DNA from: Mucilaginibacter conchicola
GTDB taxonomy: Bacteria; Bacteroidota; Bacteroidia; Sphingobacteriales; Sphingobacteriaceae
Reading direction: 5' to 3'
NCBI RefSeq assembly: GCF_003432115.1
Contig: NZ_QWDC01000002.1
Location: 1 to 64,000 of the forward strand
DNA: 64,000 nt
The first letter of the stretch is position 1. The number at the start of each line of letters is the position of its first letter. The position numbers were made by a program, and so were the translations under genes. The notes under the pieces were generated by a model. The model made no database searches and was not told the origin of the DNA. It saw only the letters and a list, made by a program, of their open reading frames with translations. This document shows positions 16,821 to 25,087 of this stretch, one piece after another.

Positions 16821-18593
16821 TTAATTTTTGCTATTTATCATGTCGATAGCCGCCTGTAGCAGGGTATCCTTGCCGCTTAGCAGGTCTGCGGCAAGCGGGT
16901 GCATAAGTTTATCTATCCGTACACCTTTACGCTGGGCGTGGGTACCATCGGGATAAAATATGGCGTTGCCGGTAAAATTGAACTCATAACCGCCTGGTAG
17001 CATCAGCATTTTCTCGTCACCATCGGCACCGGCCGATTGTTCGCCGATAGTAACCGCGTTAGGGAATATACCCTGCAGGTACATGGTCTGAAACTCGCTT
17101 AAGCTTAGCGTTTGGCCGTCGGTAATAATGACTACTTTGCCTTTATATAAATCGCGCTCCGGATGTATGCCCGGCGGGCGGTACGTTGTTGAATCTGTTG
17201 ATAAGATATACCTGCCGAAATCATCAAAATCCTGTTTATAATAATGAGCAAAAAGCTTACTATCCTGACCAAACCTCTTGTAAACAAAATTTAAAAAACC
17301 GCCCCATCGGGGGTAGCCGCGCATATCAAATATCAGCCCTTTGGCTTTGGCTGCAATATTGAAAATGGAGTCCATCCCCTCGTAAAAGCGTCCCTCGGGC
17401 AAATTGCTGGAATACCGTGTTATTTCGGCAATCTTAAACCTCACAATCTCAGGGCTTACATAATCTGTTTCGGTACCTTCATAATCAAATTTCATTTTTG
17501 CCTTAAGATATTCAATAATAACAGGCAGTTCTGCCTCACCCGCCCACTGCAACACGGTTGATCTTGATACGCCTTTGCGCTGATAGTTGATCTTGCTTTG
17601 CAGGCTATCGGTTGCAAAAAGCAGGTTGTTTTTATAGATACTTAAATTGCTCAGCAACGCGCTGCGGTTTGATGCAGACAGCAAGCCCGCCAGTTCATTT
17701 ACCCTTTGCTTTGTGGTTTGGTTGCCAAAACCGGTTATGATATCGCCTGCCTGTATACCTGCCTTTTGGCATAGTTCAGGGATCAGTATTTTAGTTACCA
17801 GCACTTGCTTATCATCCATTAACCTGAAATCAAACGGCGGATAAAGGCCTACATGCAGGATCTTTCTGGAGTTTTTCATCTGCTTATAAAAGCGAAACGA
17901 ATGGGTATCGGTGATCAAAGCGCTTAGTTTAAGCATCAGCATTTCGTGCTCAATACGTGTATCGGCGTTAACAAACAGCGGGATAAATTCTTTTACATCC
18001 TTATCCCAGTTACTGTCCATTAAGTATTTATGCGGATACAAATAATCGACAGCCGCAGCCATTTTAGCCACAGTAAGCATACGATACGCATAAGGGATAT
18101 TTACACTATCAGCAAAAGGATAAGACTTTTCGTGCGGAATATCAGTACCGAAAGATTTTTCGGTGTAGTAATATGGTGAGGCACTTACGTAACGGTTCTG
18201 GTAGATGAACTGCAGCTTTTGGCTGTTAGCTTCAGACAGATATTTAGCCGACGTAAACCAACTATTATCAATATTGTTGGTGATAACTTTCGCGGCGGGC
18301 TGCTTGATAGGTGCAGGCAGTCTTTTCACAACACCTAACTGCTGAAGCATATTTGAGATGGCAGCATTAAATTCCGCGTTAGTTTTTGCCTTATCTACTG
18401 CCGGTAAATTTTTGAGAAAAACGCTGTCTGCATCCAGTTTGCCCGACGCTAATACAGGGTGCTTATATTTTAAAAATCCCCATATTTTAAAGTAGTAATA
18501 CCTATTAAGGGTAGTGGTATTTTGTGCCGATGCGATCGAAGTTGACATCATGATAAAACATGATGCAATAAGGATAAAGTATTTAGGTTTCAT
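16821..18593 (-). CDS. S41 family (C-terminal processing) peptidase
   Basis: A 590-aa exported serine protease of the tail-specific protease family. It has a signal peptide (ISTSIASAQ-type cleavage near residue 24), an N-terminal domain of unknown role (about 30-250), a PDZ-like segment (PELCQKAGIQAGDIITGFG, about 275-293), and the S41 catalytic region with LIFDMRGYPRWGG and GEQSAGADGDEKM. The Ser in EQSAG is the expected nucleophile. The following KGVRIDKLMHP is usual at the end of S41 domains. It appears monocistronic. Confidence 0.85.
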   Translation of the reverse strand: MKPKYFILIASCFIMMSTSIASAQNTTTLNRYYYFKIWGFLKYKHPVLASGKLDADSVFLKNLPAVDKAKTNAEFNAAISNMLQQLGVVKRLPAPIKQPAAKVITNNIDNSWFTSAKYLSEANSQKLQFIYQNRYVSASPYYYTEKSFGTDIPHEKSYPFADSVNIPYAYRMLTVAKMAAAVDYLYPHKYLMDSNWDKDVKEFIPLFVNADTRIEHEMLMLKLSALITDTHSFRFYKQMKNSRKILHVGLYPPFDFRLMDDKQVLVTKILIPELCQKAGIQAGDIITGFGNQTTKQRVNELAGLLSASNRSALLSNLSIYKNNLLFATDSLQSKINYQRKGVSRSTVLQWAGEAELPVIIEYLKAKMKFDYEGTETDYVSPEIVRFKIAEITRYSSNLPEGRFYEGMDSIFNIAAKAKGLIFDMRGYPRWGGFLNFVYKRFGQDSKLFAHYYKQDFDDFGRYILSTDSTTYRPPGIHPERDLYKGKVVIITDGQTLSLSEFQTMYLQGIFPNAVTIGEQSAGADGDEKMLMLPGGYEFNFTGNAIFYPDGTHAQRKGVRIDKLMHPLAADLLSGKDTLLQAAIDMINSKN

Positions 18594-18648
18594 AAGGGGG
18601 AAAATCAGTTCTCAAGATAACAATTTTATTCAAAGCCTCAGTTAAAAA

Positions 18649-19182
18649 CTATTCTATCGGCTTCCATTTGCCTTTTTTGAAAAATACATTGCCAAATTTA
18701 GCCGACTCAAAAACGTAATAATAAGAAAACTTGCCACGGTATAATGTTGGATTGCCGGAGATGATGTGATGCACAGGAGAATCGGGCTGTATGCCCAGCC
18801 GGGGGCTGGTGTAGTTGTTATTAAATGAGATGTTGCCATTATAGGCTTTTATCACTTTCCCATTATCCAGCAGATAAAAGTTGAATTTGTTTTGCGGAGT
18901 AAGTTCCAGTTTAAAGTGATCATACTGCCAATCGGCTTGTTTGCCTTTAAACATAGGCCGGTCAATTACATACTCGCCATAAATATCCTGGCGGGTAAGA
19001 ACTTTCCTGGCGTTTATAAACTCCATAAGTGCCGATAGCGCTATCAGGCTGCATAAGCCTAAGAAACCCACCAATAACAGTATGCCAAATATTTTTTTGC
19101 GGGATATTAACCACAAAAGCGCGATGATCATCGCCAGGGGGCAAACGATAAATATAAATGCCAGGTTAAAGCCGAAGCCCAT
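18649..19182 (-). CDS. Membrane protein of unknown function
   Basis: A 177-aa protein from the ATG at 19182; a TTG at 19242 would add 20 residues without a clear benefit. Two N-terminal membrane helices (FNLAFIFIVCPLAMIIALLW and a second at about residues 35-57) precede a soluble beta-rich part with DRPMFKGKQADWQYDHFKLEL. No family recognised. It stands alone between the S41 gene and the 19303-19707 gene. Confidence 0.55.
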   Translation of the reverse strand: MGFGFNLAFIFIVCPLAMIIALLWLISRKKIFGILLLVGFLGLCSLIALSALMEFINARKVLTRQDIYGEYVIDRPMFKGKQADWQYDHFKLELTPQNKFNFYLLDNGKVIKAYNGNISFNNNYTSPRLGIQPDSPVHHIISGNPTLYRGKFSYYYVFESAKFGNVFFKKGKWKPIE

Positions 19183-19302
19183 TGAATTGCCGGATAAAGT
19201 AAGGTTATTGAAATAAATGTACGGATAAAATCTGTACCACAATCCTTAACTATTTACTCCGTTTGAGAAATAAATTAGGGCATAAACCGCGAGGTACCCT
19301 TC

Positions 19303-19707
19303 TTAGCTTTTTACGTACGGATAGTACACAAAATTTGCACCTTCGGGCACTATCACAAACAGGCACATGAACTCGTTAGGGTTCTTATAGCTGCTCAGGA
19401 AACGTTCTTTTAATTCGGGCTTGATGATACCACGATCGATAAATTCCTCTATGGTTGAGGCATGGATGCTCCACTCGGTGTTCAGTTCGTTGCGGTCAAG
19501 TATCACTTCGCCCAGTTTAACCTCGTGCTGGTGGGCAACAAATATTGGCGTAGCCGAAAGGCCTTCAACCATAATATCAACAGCAACTTCTTTTATAGAT
19601 TCGTTAAAGAATTTAAGGTCGCGCTCCAGGCTCACCAGCGGACTTTGCTTTTGCTCTTTCTTCTCGCTGCTTCCTCTGTCCTGGTTAAAAAGTTCTTCGG
19701 TATTCAT
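19303..19707 (-). CDS. Conserved hypothetical partner of the GFKPRF protein
   Basis: A 134-aa soluble acidic protein. After a low-complexity charged N-terminus, a folded part runs from about residue 25 (LVSLERDLKFFNESIKEVAVD) to the end (VPEGANFVYYPYVKS). It contains PIFVAHQHEVKLGEVILD. No function known to me. It begins four bases after the stop of the GFKPRF-repeat gene, so the two are almost certainly co-translated. Confidence 0.65.
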   Translation of the reverse strand: MNTEELFNQDRGSSEKKEQKQSPLVSLERDLKFFNESIKEVAVDIMVEGLSATPIFVAHQHEVKLGEVILDRNELNTEWSIHASTIEEFIDRGIIKPELKERFLSSYKNPNEFMCLFVIVPEGANFVYYPYVKS

Positions 19708-19710
19708 ATC

Positions 19711-20763
19711 TCAGTCCTCAGTTTTTGGTGGTTGAGGTTTTGTGGTCTTTGGGTTAAAACGTGGTTTAAAGCCTAATTTGGGCGCGGCCTCTGTGGCAGT
19801 TTTTGCTTCCTGCTCTTCTGCTTTGGGCTCCTCTGTTACTTGAGTTGCAGATCCAATGGCTTCGATGGTTGTTTCTTCTGCCGGTTTCTCTTCAGCAACA
19901 AGCTCTTCTTTTTTAGGAACCATCTTTGCAGCATTGAATCTTGGCTTAAAGCCGGCAGGTTTCGGTGCAACAGGTGTGTCTACGGCAGATTCAGTCGGTG
20001 TTGAAGTTTCGGCAGATGTTTCTTCTGCAGGTTTCTCTTCAGTAATAGGCTCTTCTTTTTTAGGAGCCATCTTTGCAGCATTAAATCTTGGTTTGAAACC
20101 GTCTGGCTTCGGCGCAGAAGGTGATTCAATTTGTGCTGATGCTTCCGCAGGTATTTCTTCTGCCGGTTTAGTTTCAGCAACACCCTCTTCAACTTTCGGT
20201 GCCATCTTCGCTGTGTTGAACCTTGGCTTAAAGCCAGCAGGTTTTGGTGCAGTGGTTGTTTCAGCCGGCGCTTCTGTTGCAGGCTTATCTTCAGCTACAG
20301 GCTCTTCCGATTTGGGGGCCATTGCTTTGGCATTAAAACGCGGTTTAAAACCAGCAGGTTTTGGCGCGACCGATGTTTCGGTGTCTGATGATGCAGCAGC
20401 CTCTTTAGATTCCTCTGCTTTAGCAACTAACTCTGGTGCGGCCTCAGCAGCCAGTTTGGCAGTTGTTGAGCCTGCTTTAAAGCGTGGTTTAAAACCTACA
20501 CTGGCGGTTGCGGGCTCAGTAAGCGATTCTACAATGGTTTGCTCGGCAAGGCGGTTCTCTATGATCACCTTCTCCTCTTTTATTTCGGGGGCAAGGTGAT
20601 ACTGCAGGCGCAGTTTATTGAACCAATATTTTTTGGTATGGTCGAAACTTTTCTCGCCCATGGCCTCGTAATGTTCTTTAAACTCAGAGAACAAACCCGG
20701 CTGCCCCGATTGCAGGGCCATCAGATCTATCCTCTTCTTTTTAAAAAACTCTTCGAAAGTCAT
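19711..20763 (-). CDS. GFKPRF-repeat, Pro/Ala/Glu-rich protein
   Basis: A 350-aa protein. Residues 1-70 look like a small folded helical domain (FEEFFKKKRIDLMALQSGQP, then SFDHTKKYWFNKLRLQYHL). The rest is disordered in composition and contains the motif GFKPRF six times, four of them in longer units of about 40-50 residues of the form APKPAGFKPRFNAAKMAPKK followed by an acidic EEPVAEEKPAEE stretch. The motif also closes the protein. No signal peptide. It may be a tethering or multivalent binding protein; this is inference. It is co-transcribed with the 134-aa gene downstream. Confidence 0.72.
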   Translation of the reverse strand: MTFEEFFKKKRIDLMALQSGQPGLFSEFKEHYEAMGEKSFDHTKKYWFNKLRLQYHLAPEIKEEKVIIENRLAEQTIVESLTEPATASVGFKPRFKAGSTTAKLAAEAAPELVAKAEESKEAAASSDTETSVAPKPAGFKPRFNAKAMAPKSEEPVAEDKPATEAPAETTTAPKPAGFKPRFNTAKMAPKVEEGVAETKPAEEIPAEASAQIESPSAPKPDGFKPRFNAAKMAPKKEEPITEEKPAEETSAETSTPTESAVDTPVAPKPAGFKPRFNAAKMVPKKEELVAEEKPAEETTIEAIGSATQVTEEPKAEEQEAKTATEAAPKLGFKPRFNPKTTKPQPPKTED

Positions 20764-20766
20764 TTG

Positions 20767-20856
20767 TTATTAGATATAAGAGCCAAGAATCAAGAATCAA
20801 GACAAAGAAATTATTTCGGTCCTGGTTCTTGATTCTTAATTCTTGATTCTCTTACA
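20767..20856. repeat. AAGAATCAAG-type stutter inverted repeat
   Basis: AAGAATCAAGAATCAAGAC on one side and GTTCTTGATTCTTAATTCTT on the other form a long imperfect hairpin between the DUF2442 and GFKPRF genes. Related words occur at 27648-27690, 36369-36410, 50925-50958 and 51125-51160. Confidence 0.6.
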
Positions 20857-21067
20857 AAGATACGTCAGTATCCAGTTGGTTAAAGCGGATGCCTTTATCG
20901 GTTTGGCTCCAGTCTGCACGCTCCTCATCGGTAGCATTCAACAATTTTGGGAACCACTCCAGCGGAAAAGCCTGTTGCTTCCCGTCTTCTTTCTCTACAA
21001 AAAGTAAACCATTGGCAAAGGTTACTTTAACCTTTTTTTCCTGTTTGCGTGTTGATAGTAAAGGCAT
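20852..21067 (-). CDS. DUF2442 family small protein
   Basis: A 71-aa protein with the DUF2442 layout: an N-terminal VKVTFANGLLFVEKEDGK strand pair, the FPLEWFPKL core and a C-terminal GIRFNQLDTDVSL. These small proteins are often near toxin-like genes or stand alone; none is evident here. Function unknown. AAGTCAAAA stutter repeats lie just upstream (21064-21100). Confidence 0.75.
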   Translation of the reverse strand: MPLLSTRKQEKKVKVTFANGLLFVEKEDGKQQAFPLEWFPKLLNATDEERADWSQTDKGIRFNQLDTDVSL

Positions 21068-21162
21068 CTTAAGTCAAAAGTTTAAAGTCAAAAGTCAAAA
21101 CCGCGCAGGTTAACTTCATTTCTTTTAGCCCTCTCCTTCAAGGGATGGTTGGGTGGGGTTAT

Positions 21163-21888
21163 TTACTCCGCCATGTTATGGTAAACCGCCTGTACGTCGT
21201 CGTCTTCCTCTAAGCGGTCAACAATTTTTAGTACATCTACGGCTTGCTCTTCGCTAACGGCTGTAGTTGATAGCGGGATACGCTCCAGTTTGGCAGATTT
21301 GGTTTCGATACCCATCTCTTCTAAAGTTTTCTGCATCTTACCGAAATCTTCAAAAGCGGTATGGATAACGGCTACGTCGTTTCCTTCCTCATCGGCCTCC
21401 ACAAAAAGGTCTTCTAAACCGGCGTCTATCAGTTCAAACTCCAATTCTTCCAGGTCGCGCTCTGCGGGGTCAAACCTGAATACAGATTTACGTGCGAACA
21501 CGAAATCCAATGAACCGGTTTTACCTAGTGTACCGCCGTATTTAGTAAAATAACTGCGTACGTTAGCAACCGTACGGTTGGTGTTATCTGTAGCGGTTTC
21601 TACTAATATAGCTACACCATGTTGGGCATAACCTTCATATACCAATTCATCGTAATCTTTCTCATCACGGCTTGATGCACGTTTAATAGCCGCCTCAACT
21701 CTATCCTTAGGCATGTTAACTGCCTTGGCATTTTGCACAGCAGTACGCAGGCGCGAGTTGGTATTAGGATCACCACCACCGGCTTTAACAGCCATTACTA
21801 TCTCTTTACCCAAACGGGTAAACTGCACCGCCATTTTGGCCCAGCGCTTAAATTTTCTTTCTTTTCGGAATTCGAATGCTCTTCCCAT
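21163..21888 (-). CDS. YebC/PmpR family protein
   Basis: A 241-aa member of the YebC/TACO1 family, known as putative transcription regulators and, for YebC homologues, as factors easing ribosome stalling. The start at 21888 gives the standard opening MGRAFEFRKERKFKRWAKMA; a start five codons upstream is unlikely. It shows the conserved NTNSRLRTAVQNAKAVNMPKD and YEGYAQHGVAILVE segments and the acidic C-terminal domain. Single gene. Confidence 0.93.
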   Translation of the reverse strand: MGRAFEFRKERKFKRWAKMAVQFTRLGKEIVMAVKAGGGDPNTNSRLRTAVQNAKAVNMPKDRVEAAIKRASSRDEKDYDELVYEGYAQHGVAILVETATDNTNRTVANVRSYFTKYGGTLGKTGSLDFVFARKSVFRFDPAERDLEELEFELIDAGLEDLFVEADEEGNDVAVIHTAFEDFGKMQKTLEEMGIETKSAKLERIPLSTTAVSEEQAVDVLKIVDRLEEDDDVQAVYHNMAE

Positions 21889-21983
21889 AGTGCCCCCCAG
21901 CATCCGCCGTTTGGCGGAGTAGCTGGACTTTTTTTTATTGTTATACCATTAAAACCTCTCCCCCTCTTAAGGGGTTAGGGGCT

Positions 21984-22934
21984 CTAAATTACACTTTTTA
22001 AATTAGTTAACATATCTTCCGTGATCTTTGGAAGATCGTACTCCAGTTGCCAGCCCCAATCCTGCTGTGCCTGGCTATCATCTATTGATTTTGGCCAGCT
22101 GTCGGCGATAGCCTGGCGTGGGTCGCTTTCGGCATAGCTCATCTCAAAGTTCGGAATCAGTTTTTTAACTTCAGCAGCAATTTCTTCGGGAGTAAAGCTG
22201 ATACCAGCCAGGTTATAGCTCGATCGTATGGTGATCTGCTCTGCCGGTGCATCCATCAATGTTAAGGTAGCGCGGATAGCATCATCCATATACATCATTG
22301 GCAAAGCTGTTTGTGCAGATAAAAAGCCCTGGTACTTGCCATGCTTTAATGCCTCATGGAAAATGTGTACGGCATAATCTGTAGTACCGCCGCCCGGATT
22401 GGCACGCCAGCCTATCAGACCGGGGTAACGCAAACTGCGCACATCCAGTCCGTATTTTTCAAAGTAGTACTCGCACCAGCGCTCGCCTGCCAGTTTACTG
22501 AAACCATAAACCGTGTTAGGGTCCATTACACAATACTGTGGCGTGTTATGCTGCGGCGAGTGCGGCCCAAAAACAGCTATAGAGCTTGGCCAGAAAACTT
22601 TCTGCACTTTAAACTCCACAGCAAAATCAAGCACATGCAAAAGGCCGGTCATGTTCAGGTCCCAGGCCATTTTGGGCTTTTGCTCGCCTACGGCAGATAA
22701 AATGGCCGCCAGCAGGTAAACCTGGGTTGGGCGGTGTTTATCAAAAAGGTGGTGCAGGTTTTCTTTATCAAGCACGTTTGCGTATTCAAACGGGCCGGTG
22801 TTGCGGAGGGCGTAGTTTGGGCTATTTATATCTGATGCAATTACATTTTCTGCACCATGAATTTTTCTTAAAGCAGCTACCAGTTCGGTACCAATTTGTC
22901 CGTTGGCGCCGATCACGAATATCTTTTCGGTCAT
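21984..22934 (-). CDS. NAD-dependent epimerase/dehydratase, L-threonine 3-dehydrogenase type
   Basis: A 316-aa short-chain dehydrogenase/reductase of the extended class. It shows the Rossmann motif GANGQIGTELV, VIASDI for NAD ribose binding, and the catalytic YGFSKLAGE (YxxxK). The opening, the GPFEYANVLDK segment and the length fit epimerase-type threonine 3-dehydrogenases, which oxidise threonine to 2-amino-3-ketobutyrate. The partner Kbl is not adjacent, so substrate assignment is from similarity only. Confidence 0.82.
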   Translation of the reverse strand: MTEKIFVIGANGQIGTELVAALRKIHGAENVIASDINSPNYALRNTGPFEYANVLDKENLHHLFDKHRPTQVYLLAAILSAVGEQKPKMAWDLNMTGLLHVLDFAVEFKVQKVFWPSSIAVFGPHSPQHNTPQYCVMDPNTVYGFSKLAGERWCEYYFEKYGLDVRSLRYPGLIGWRANPGGGTTDYAVHIFHEALKHGKYQGFLSAQTALPMMYMDDAIRATLTLMDAPAEQITIRSSYNLAGISFTPEEIAAEVKKLIPNFEMSYAESDPRQAIADSWPKSIDDSQAQQDWGWQLEYDLPKITEDMLTNLKSVI

Positions 22935-23132
22935 TCAAACACAGTTTGGTACAAATGTAGGAAATTGAAACTAAAGCCTCGGTTCTCTACTATTAGAAAC
23001 CGCTGTTTCTAACTAAATGTTTACAAATCATTCAATAAAATTATACTAAAATAGTAGACATTTTATTAGCAGGTTCTTAAAAAAAACTGCATATTTGAAG
23101 CTATTTAATTAACAATTATACATATACAAACA

Positions 23133-24140
23133 ATGAAAGTCGCAGTTGTTGGTGCTACCGGCCTGGTAGGCACTAAAATGTTGCAGGTTCTTGATGAACG
23201 CAACTTCCCCGTTACAGAATTAATTCCCGTTGCATCCGCTAAAAGTATTGGTAAAGAGATCACTTTTAAGGGTAAGCAATACAAGATTGTTTCTGCCGAG
23301 GATGCGATAAAGCAGAAGCCCGATGTTGCTATCTTTAGCGCCGGTGGCAGCACTTCATTGGAGCAGGCCCCGTTATTTGCCGATGCGGGTATTACCGTTA
23401 TTGACAACTCATCGGCATGGCGTATGGACCCTACCAAGAAACTGGTTGTGCCCGAGGTTAACGCTGATGTTTTAACTGCCGAAGATAAGATCATCGCCAA
23501 CCCAAATTGCTCAACCATACAAATGGTAGTGGCTTTAAAACCACTGCACGACAGGTATAAAATTAAACGTGTTGTGGTATCAACCTACCAATCGGTAACC
23601 GGTACCGGCGTTAAAGCGGTTGATCAACTTTTCAACGAGCGCAACGGTGTTGATGGCCCTAAGGTTTACCCTTACACTATCGACCTTAACGTTATCCCTC
23701 AGATAGATGTGTTTACCGAGAACGGTTACACCAAAGAGGAGATGAAAATGATACTGGAGACCAAAAAGATAATGGGCGATGACAGTATTGCGGTTACCGC
23801 AACTACTGTACGTATCCCGGTTATGGGTGGTCACTCAGAATCTGTAAACATTGAGTTTGCCCACGAGTATGATCTGGCTGAAGTACGTGAAGTATTAGCA
23901 AATGCGCCGGGTGTGGTTGTAGTTGATGATATTGCCAACCTTAAATACCCAATGCCGCTTGATGCACACGATAAAGATGAGGTTTTTGTTGGCCGCCTTC
24001 GCCGTGATGAGACCCAGCCGAACACTTTAAACTGCTGGATAGTATCAGACAACCTGCGTAAAGGTGCTGCTACCAACGCTGTACAAATTGCAGAATACCT
24101 GGCATCAAAGAATTTGATAGGCCAGAGTGTTGTTGTTTAG
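23133..24140 (+). CDS. asd: Aspartate-semialdehyde dehydrogenase
   Basis: Second step of lysine, threonine, methionine and diaminopimelate synthesis. It shows the nucleotide motif GATGLVGTKML (about residues 7-17), SAGGSTS, the catalytic cysteine in NPNCSTIQ (about 128-135), and the substrate motif VRIPVMGGHSE. The length of 335 aa is standard. A hairpin terminator follows at 24190-24217. Confidence 0.96.
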   Translation: MKVAVVGATGLVGTKMLQVLDERNFPVTELIPVASAKSIGKEITFKGKQYKIVSAEDAIKQKPDVAIFSAGGSTSLEQAPLFADAGITVIDNSSAWRMDPTKKLVVPEVNADVLTAEDKIIANPNCSTIQMVVALKPLHDRYKIKRVVVSTYQSVTGTGVKAVDQLFNERNGVDGPKVYPYTIDLNVIPQIDVFTENGYTKEEMKMILETKKIMGDDSIAVTATTVRIPVMGGHSESVNIEFAHEYDLAEVREVLANAPGVVVVDDIANLKYPMPLDAHDKDEVFVGRLRRDETQPNTLNCWIVSDNLRKGAATNAVQIAEYLASKNLIGQSVVV

Positions 24141-24189
24141 AGTTTAGAGACTTGTGATCAAAGATTAGTTTTGATCATCAAATATTAGA

Positions 24190-24220
24190 AAGGGATAGCC
24201 GGTTGGTTATCCCTTTTTTG
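24190..24220 (+). terminator. asd terminator
   Basis: AAAGGGATA (24190-24198) pairs with TATCCCTTT (24209-24217), followed by a run of T. Perfect 9-base stem and 10-base loop. Confidence 0.85.
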
Positions 24221-24229
24221 TTACGCCGC

Positions 24230-24309
24230 TTGTCATTCTGAGCGACAGCGAAGAATCTAATCGCGTTCTCAATACAGCCTCAGATACTTCGTACCTCAGC
24301 ATGACAAGA
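24230..24309. repeat. Palindromic intergenic repeat, family A-like copy
   Basis: The ends CTTGTCATTCTGAG and CTCAGCATGACAAG are inverted with one mismatch. Between them is GAAGAATCTAATCGCG. It follows the asd terminator and resembles family A in its TCATT ends but has a different centre. Confidence 0.65.
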
Positions 24310-24390
24310 TAGCTCGCGTTTAAAGTTTCTTAAAACTATAAAATCAACCACTTGTAGTTAATAATAGATAACCTATTAAAAACACATGTT

Positions 24391-24939
24391 ATGGCTGATT
24401 TAAGCAATAAAAAAGTAGCAATACTTACCGAAGAAGGATTTGAGCAGGTTGAACTAACCAGCCCTAAAGAAGCATTGGAAGCTGCCGGTGCTACCGTACA
24501 CATCATTTCACCCAAAAGCGGCAAAATAAAAGCCTGGAACCATACCGACTGGGGTATTGAGATTGACGTTGATAAAGAACTGAGCACCGCCAGTCCGGAT
24601 GACTATGACGCTTTGGTATTGCCGGGCGGGGTTTTGAATCCTGATAAACTGCGCCAGAATAAAGATGCAGTGGCCTTTACCAAAGCATTCTTAGACGCGG
24701 GCAAACCGCTGGCCGCTATTTGCCACGGACCACAACTTTTAATTGAGACCGGCGAATTACAGGGCCGTCGCCTCACATCCTACCCTTCCCTGCAAACCGA
24801 CCTTAAAAACGCCGGGGCCGACTGGGTGGATGAAGAAGTAGTGACCGATAACGGCCTTGTAACCAGCCGCCGACCGGATGATCTGGATGCTTTTAACAAA
24901 AAAACGATAGAAGAAATTGCCGAAGGGGTACATGCGTAA
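24391..24939 (+). CDS. DJ-1/PfpI family type 1 glutamine amidotransferase-like protein
   Basis: A 182-aa protein of the PfpI/YhbO group, described as proteases or deglycases in stress protection. It shows the nucleophile elbow AICHGPQLLIE with its cysteine (about residue 112), the upstream LVLPGGVLNPDKLR loop and the GRRLTSYPSLQTDLKNAGA region. The length is typical. Monocistronic; a long inverted repeat follows at 24967-25046. Confidence 0.9.
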   Translation: MADLSNKKVAILTEEGFEQVELTSPKEALEAAGATVHIISPKSGKIKAWNHTDWGIEIDVDKELSTASPDDYDALVLPGGVLNPDKLRQNKDAVAFTKAFLDAGKPLAAICHGPQLLIETGELQGRRLTSYPSLQTDLKNAGADWVDEEVVTDNGLVTSRRPDDLDAFNKKTIEEIAEGVHA

Positions 24940-24966
24940 AGTAAACCAGTCTGACGAAAAGTAAAT

Positions 24967-25046
24967 AACGAACACTGAATTTTGAATGCCGAATTTCGAA
25001 GTATTTAACTTCATTATTCTAAAATCGAAATTCAGTGTTCGTCATT
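24967..25046. repeat. Inverted repeat before crtD
   Basis: AACGAACACTGAATTTTGAA pairs imperfectly with TCGAAATTCAGTGTTCGTCA, with nested AATTTCGAAG between them. It is likely the transcript end of the PfpI-like gene. Confidence 0.55.
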
Positions 25047-25075
25047 AATTCTCTTCATGCTTAAGTGCTTTCCCT

Positions 25076-25083
25076 TATCTTTA
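25076..25083 (+). promoter_or_regulatory. Possible crtD -7 box
   Basis: TATCTTTA ends four bases before the crtD ATG, the same geometry as at bamD, suggesting a leaderless or nearly leaderless transcript. No strong -33 box is obvious. Confidence 0.4.
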
Positions 25084-25087
25084 CCGC

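Noticed and set aside
19856..20599. Long 247-aa plus-strand frame opposite the GFKPRF gene
   Set aside because: It is the antisense of a low-complexity repeat gene; its Ser/Gly/Ala-rich sequence mirrors the repeats.
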